NCBI GenBank assembly: GCA_043775925.1
Contig: JAYVRW010000002.1
Span: 1 to 36,243, forward strand
Direction: 5' to 3'
Length of the DNA stretch: 36,243 nt
Source of the DNA: JAFDVL01 sp043775925
GTDB taxonomy: Bacteria; Acidobacteriota; Blastocatellia; RBC074
A program made the translations under genes and the position numbers. Within the stretch, counting starts at the first letter, position 1. Every line of letters starts with the position of its first letter. Shown one piece after another: positions 33,422-36,243 of this stretch. The notes beneath the pieces are model-generated. The model worked only from the letters and a program-made list of their open reading frames with translations. It did not search any database and was not told where the DNA came from.

Positions 33422-33464
33422 GGATGAGAGCTTCAAAAATTACAGCAGTAGCGAACTCTCATCC
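33422..33464 (-). terminator. Terminator/attenuator between rpmF and plsX
   Basis: GGATGAGAG (33422-33430) pairs perfectly with CTCTCATCC (33456-33464), enclosing 25 bases. In the minus direction the stem is followed by TTTTTCTTT, the classic intrinsic-terminator pattern. It lies inside the yceD-rpmF-plsX-fab operon, so it must be leaky, or plsX has its own promoter. Confidence 0.65.
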
Positions 33465-33473
33465 CCGAATTTT

Positions 33474-33662
33474 TTAGCTGTTAAGCTCAGAAATTTCCAG
33501 CACCTGACGTGTGCCGTAATAGCCACAGCTCGGACAAACACGATGTGGCATTCTAAGGCTTTGGCAATTGGAACATTTCGTGAGCTGCACGACTTCCAGC
33601 GCATCATGTGAGCGACGCATACGGGTCCGAGATTTAGAATGGCGACGTTTAGGATTAGGCAT
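33474..33662 (-). CDS. rpmF: 50S ribosomal protein L32
   Basis: A 62-residue L32, a small structural protein of the large ribosomal subunit. The N-terminal MPNPKRRHSKSRTRMRRSHD is diagnostic. It is the zinc-binding form, with Cys pairs CSNC and CPSC. Placement between yceD and plsX is the widespread order that ties ribosome assembly to lipid synthesis. Confidence 0.97.
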   Translation of the reverse strand: MPNPKRRHSKSRTRMRRSHDALEVVQLTKCSNCQSLRMPHRVCPSCGYYGTRQVLEISELNS

Positions 33663-33711
33663 TTGATAACTCCTTAAAAATATTGACCGGATTAACGAAT
33701 CCAGTCCCGCA

Positions 33712-34227
33712 TTAACTTTTCAAATCAGCCAGCGCCTGCCACCTTGGATCAATTTCCGTCTGGCAACCACACGACTCATCATTTAAATTCGTTCCGCACT
33801 GCGAACATAAGCCTAAACATTCGGACTTACATAAAATTCGCTGCGGCAAACTCAATTCCAACTGCTCCAGCACTAATTCATCAATATCAATTTTTTCATC
33901 TTGATAAAAAGAAAAATCCAGATCGCGCTCTTGCAGTTCAACTTCGCCAGCCTCACTGGTATTCGCTTCGGCTGGCAGATAATAAAGATCAAAATTGTTG
34001 TCAATCGGAAATTCAGCCGCGCCCAGACAACGGTCACAAGTTGCTTGCAGGTGCGCGGTCAAAGTGCCTTTCACCCGCATTTCCATTCCGATTTTGTTGA
34101 CTCGACCATTGACACCTGGCAATTGCAGGAAGGAAAATTCATGTCCTGTTAAATCTAATTCCTGCTCTTTATATCGGTGCTGAAATGGCAGCCCATCGGC
34201 GGGCATCTTGCTCAGCGTTACGTGCAT
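33712..34227 (-). CDS. yceD: YceD/DUF177 family protein
   Basis: A 171-residue DUF177 protein, the usual partner upstream of rpmF. Work on homologues links this family to accumulation of 23S rRNA. The C-terminal part holds the family's cysteine cluster (ILCKSECLGLCSQCGTNL, then SCGCQ), likely a metal site, after an acidic middle region. The first gene of the operon, with TTGGAG before the ATG and a strong promoter about 30-55 bp upstream. Confidence 0.9.
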   Translation of the reverse strand: MHVTLSKMPADGLPFQHRYKEQELDLTGHEFSFLQLPGVNGRVNKIGMEMRVKGTLTAHLQATCDRCLGAAEFPIDNNFDLYYLPAEANTSEAGEVELQERDLDFSFYQDEKIDIDELVLEQLELSLPQRILCKSECLGLCSQCGTNLNDESCGCQTEIDPRWQALADLKS

Positions 34228-34253
34228 AAGCTTTACTCCAACAAAAGCTATGA

Positions 34254-34281
34254 ATTATAGCTGTGTAGCAACGTTTGTCAA
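34254..34281 (-). promoter_or_regulatory. Strong sigma70-type promoter of the yceD-rpmF-plsX-fab operon
   Basis: On the minus strand a perfect TTGACA (34276-34281) and a perfect TATAAT (34254-34259) are separated by 16 bp. The expected start of transcription is near 34247, about 20 bases before the yceD ATG. Its -35 box overlaps that of the divergent argC promoter. Confidence 0.8.
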
Positions 34282-34303
34282 CCTGAGCTTTCGTGTGTAA
34301 GAT
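34275..34303 (+). promoter_or_regulatory. Candidate promoter of the arg operon
   Basis: TTGTCA (34275-34280) and TAAGAT (34298-34303) are spaced by 17 bp on the plus strand, about 50 bp before the argC ATG. The -35 overlaps the -35 of the fab promoter on the other strand by five bases, so the two promoters cannot easily be bound at once. No ARG-box-like palindrome is evident. Confidence 0.6.
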
Positions 34304-34353
34304 TAGCGTTTATTTTTTGGCATCAAAAGTTATTTCAAGCGGTTGACGAAACT

Positions 34354-35385
34354 ATGGTTAATAAAATTTGCGCCATCGTTGCCGGAGCTACCGGATATTC
34401 AGGATTTGAACTCATTAAGATGCTGTTGCGGCATCCAAATATCGAATTAGTCGGAGCTTTCGCCTCGCAATCGGCTGAAACGTTGCCGCTTAGTTCAGTA
34501 CATCCACAATTGACCGGACTGACCAAGCTGCGCTGCCAGCCGTACAACGAAAAAGTTGTCGAGCAACTTGACGCAACCTTAATTTTTCTCGGCACTCCCA
34601 ATGAATTTTCCAACACCGCCGTCCCCGGATTACTCGACGCGGGGATGACCGTCGTAGATTTAAGCGGCGCGTGGCGTTTAAAAGATGCCTCGCTTTATCC
34701 AAAATTTTACGGTTTCGAGTCGAGTAATCCAAAACTTTTACAGGAAGCGGTCTACGGCTTAACCGAATTTTCTTATGACGAATTACGTGGCGCAAAATTA
34801 ATCGCCAATCCGGGTTGCTATCCGACGACAATTCAATTGCCGATAATTCCCATGCTCCGCGCAGGGCTGATAGACCAATCACAAACGATTATTTGCGATT
34901 CAAAATCAGGAGTGTCAGGCGCAGGGAAAGCTCCGAACGCGGGTACACATTTTGTCGAAGTCAGTGAAAGTTTCAAGGCCTACAATATTTTCAAACATCG
35001 CCACGCGCCGGAAATTGCGCAGGGCTTAGGCATTGAATTTTCGCCCCAGAAATTAATTTTCACGCCGCATTTATTACCGATTAATCGCGGAATTCTTTCC
35101 ACGATTTACGTCAAGCTTCAACCCGGCGTCACCCGCGAAAATATCTATGAATGCTGGAAAGCAGTCTTCGAGGGAAAACCATTTGTCAGGATTTTTGAAG
35201 GTACCCAATTGCCGGAAATAAAATTTGTAGCAAATACTCCATTCTGCGACATCGGCGTCGTAGTCAATGAAAATCAGGCTGTCATCATTTCTGCCGAAGA
35301 TAATTTATTGAAAGGTGCGGCAAGTCAAGCGCTCCAAAATGCAAATGTGGCGTTTGGATTTGATGAAGCTGCGGGGATTTTGTAA
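34354..35385 (+). CDS. argC: N-acetyl-gamma-glutamyl-phosphate reductase
   Basis: A 343-residue NADPH-dependent enzyme, the third step of arginine synthesis. The N-terminal IVAGATGYSGFELIKMLLRHP is the cofactor-binding motif; the catalytic Cys155 is in NPGCYPTTIQLP and the conserved histidine is in HRHAPEIAQ. Length matches ArgC. It is followed by argB after 98 bp that contain a palindromic element. There is no strong ribosome binding site before the ATG. Confidence 0.95.
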   Translation: MVNKICAIVAGATGYSGFELIKMLLRHPNIELVGAFASQSAETLPLSSVHPQLTGLTKLRCQPYNEKVVEQLDATLIFLGTPNEFSNTAVPGLLDAGMTVVDLSGAWRLKDASLYPKFYGFESSNPKLLQEAVYGLTEFSYDELRGAKLIANPGCYPTTIQLPIIPMLRAGLIDQSQTIICDSKSGVSGAGKAPNAGTHFVEVSESFKAYNIFKHRHAPEIAQGLGIEFSPQKLIFTPHLLPINRGILSTIYVKLQPGVTRENIYECWKAVFEGKPFVRIFEGTQLPEIKFVANTPFCDIGVVVNENQAVIISAEDNLLKGAASQALQNANVAFGFDEAAGIL

Positions 35386-35387
35386 AA

Positions 35388-35474
35388 GGCAGAAGCCCGC
35401 GTGTTGACAAGGGCGGTGGTACCTTGAATAGTTTTCAGATAACGGTAGTCCTCCTTAACAGTCTGGCTTCTGCC
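35388..35474. repeat. Palindromic 'GCAGAAGCCCG' element, copy 3
   Basis: An 87-bp element bounded by GGCAGAAGCCC and GGCTTCTGCC, starting two bases after the argC stop and ending nine bases before the argB start. It aligns along its length with the minus strand of 22709-22797. It sits inside the argC-argB operon and covers the place where an argB ribosome binding site would be expected. Confidence 0.85.
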
Positions 35475-35483
35475 ATTGAAAGT

Positions 35484-36243
35484 ATGAAATCTGTTATTAA
35501 ACTCGGCGGCAGCGTCTTAATTAATACGACACTCCGTCTAAAATTAGTTTTCCAAATCAGCGAACTCCGGCGCGCTCAGCACGAACTTGTCCTCGTTCAC
35601 GGCGGCGGCAAACAAATTGCTGAAATGCTGACGCGGCTCAACCTCGAATCGCATTTTCACGATGGATTGCGCATCACCGATGCGGCGGCGCGTGATGTCA
35701 TTCAAATGGTACTCGCGGGAAAAGTCGGCAAAGATTTAGTCGCCGATTTTGCGCGCATCAATATTCCCGCCGTCAGCATTACAGGCGGCGATGGACTGAG
35801 CTTTTTATCGAAGAAAATTAAAGCGGAAGACGGCACGGATTTAGGCTTTGTCGGAGAAATCGCCCGATCAAATAATGCGCTCATCAACGCGATTTTAGGC
35901 ATCAGCGCGATTCCGGTGATTGCCTGTTTAGGCTTGAGCGCACACGATTTCGGCTATCACAATATCAACGGGGATCAGATGGCAGCGGCGGTCGCGCCAG
36001 CCTGTGAAGCCGATGAATTAATCTTCGTGACCGATGTCGGCGGAGTCAAAGACGAACACGGGAATACGATTCCGAATTTGAATCGTGAAGAGATCAATCA
36101 ACTTCTCGAAAGTGGCGTTGCGTATGGTGGAATGCGTCCCAAACTGCGCGCCTGCTTGAGCGCATTGGAAGCGGGAGTCAAACGAATTCTCATCCTCGGA
36201 GCTGCCGACGAAAATTCACTCCTGCGGGCTTCCCGTAACGACG
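35484..36243 (+). CDS. argB: N-acetylglutamate kinase, 3' end outside the window
   Basis: About 253 residues are visible of an acetylglutamate kinase, which phosphorylates N-acetylglutamate in the second step of arginine synthesis. The start is MKSVIKLGGSVL; VLVHGGGKQIAEML is the phosphate-binding loop, NINGDQMAAAVA and FVTDVGGV are the substrate and ATP segments, and GGMRPKLRACLSAL is the C-terminal signature. The frame is open to the window edge, so only a few tens of codons are missing. ATG 35484 has no clear Shine-Dalgarno because the palindromic element occupies that spot. Confidence 0.93.
   Translation, partial: MKSVIKLGGSVLINTTLRLKLVFQISELRRAQHELVLVHGGGKQIAEMLTRLNLESHFHDGLRITDAAARDVIQMVLAGKVGKDLVADFARINIPAVSITGGDGLSFLSKKIKAEDGTDLGFVGEIARSNNALINAILGISAIPVIACLGLSAHDFGYHNINGDQMAAAVAPACEADELIFVTDVGGVKDEHGNTIPNLNREEINQLLESGVAYGGMRPKLRACLSALEAGVKRILILGAADENSLLRASRND

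Overview
The window is a stretch of bacterial chromosome with moderate GC and dense genes separated by many palindromic intergenic repeats. The gene content fits an Acidobacteriota member, perhaps a Blastocatellia-like lineage. The clues are a planctomycete-type cytochrome/DUF1549/DUF1553 protein (known mainly from Planctomycetota, Verrucomicrobiota and Acidobacteriota), a Uma2 protein, a TonB C-terminal-domain protein, an RRM RNA-binding protein beside an RhlE helicase, and abundant AGCCC-type palindromes. This placement is inference; no rRNA or other phylogenetic marker is present.

Layout. 1-3.3 kb: a large secreted PSCyt1/DUF1549/LamG/DUF1553 protein (minus). 3.3-10.4 kb: a sugar-acid-like catabolic neighbourhood with a D-2-hydroxyacid dehydrogenase (minus), two divergent DapA/NanA-superfamily proteins, an ACS-family MFS transporter, a Uma2 protein and an IlvD/EDD dehydratase of the L-arabinonate dehydratase type (plus). 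10.6-15 kb, minus: a FadD-like acyl-CoA ligase, an orphan PD-(D/E)XK-like protein, RhlE and an RRM protein with a long structured leader. 15.5-19.1 kb, minus: uvrC overlapping a TonB-domain gene, preceded by a secreted protein of unknown function. 19.2-25.8 kb: a PfkB kinase, DUF1015, an SH3/muramidase protein, an aminotransferase with a tiny HTH gene, and a secreted alpha/beta hydrolase. 25.9-27.6 kb: a decayed type I restriction-modification locus with a frameshifted and truncated hsdM and a frameshifted DinD/BRO-N gene. 27.8-34.2 kb, minus: a complete fatty-acid/phospholipid operon, yceD-rpmF-plsX-fabH-fabD-fabG-acpP-fabF. 34.4-36.2 kb, plus: argC and the start of argB, cut by the window end.

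How the parts fit. The fab and arg operons diverge from a 126-bp region in which two good sigma70-type promoters have overlapping -35 boxes on opposite strands. In the sugar-acid block, import by the MFS protein, dehydration by the IlvD/EDD enzyme, handling of the 2-keto-3-deoxy product by a DapA-like enzyme and reduction by the dehydrogenase would make a sensible pathway, but the substrate cannot be read from sequence.

The most unusual content is the set of intergenic palindromes. There is a 'GCAGAAGCCCG' family with three copies, a 'GTACAGTACGA' family with two copies whose arms differ by compensatory changes, a 181-bp element with perfect 32-bp terminal inverted repeats, a nested 177-bp AGCCC palindrome, and short-word tandem palindromes. 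One of the last kind appears to have inserted in frame into the DUF1553 gene. I saw no CRISPR array, tRNA, rRNA or clear prophage. No complete undescribed multi-gene system is evident; the palindrome families are the best candidates for something not yet described.
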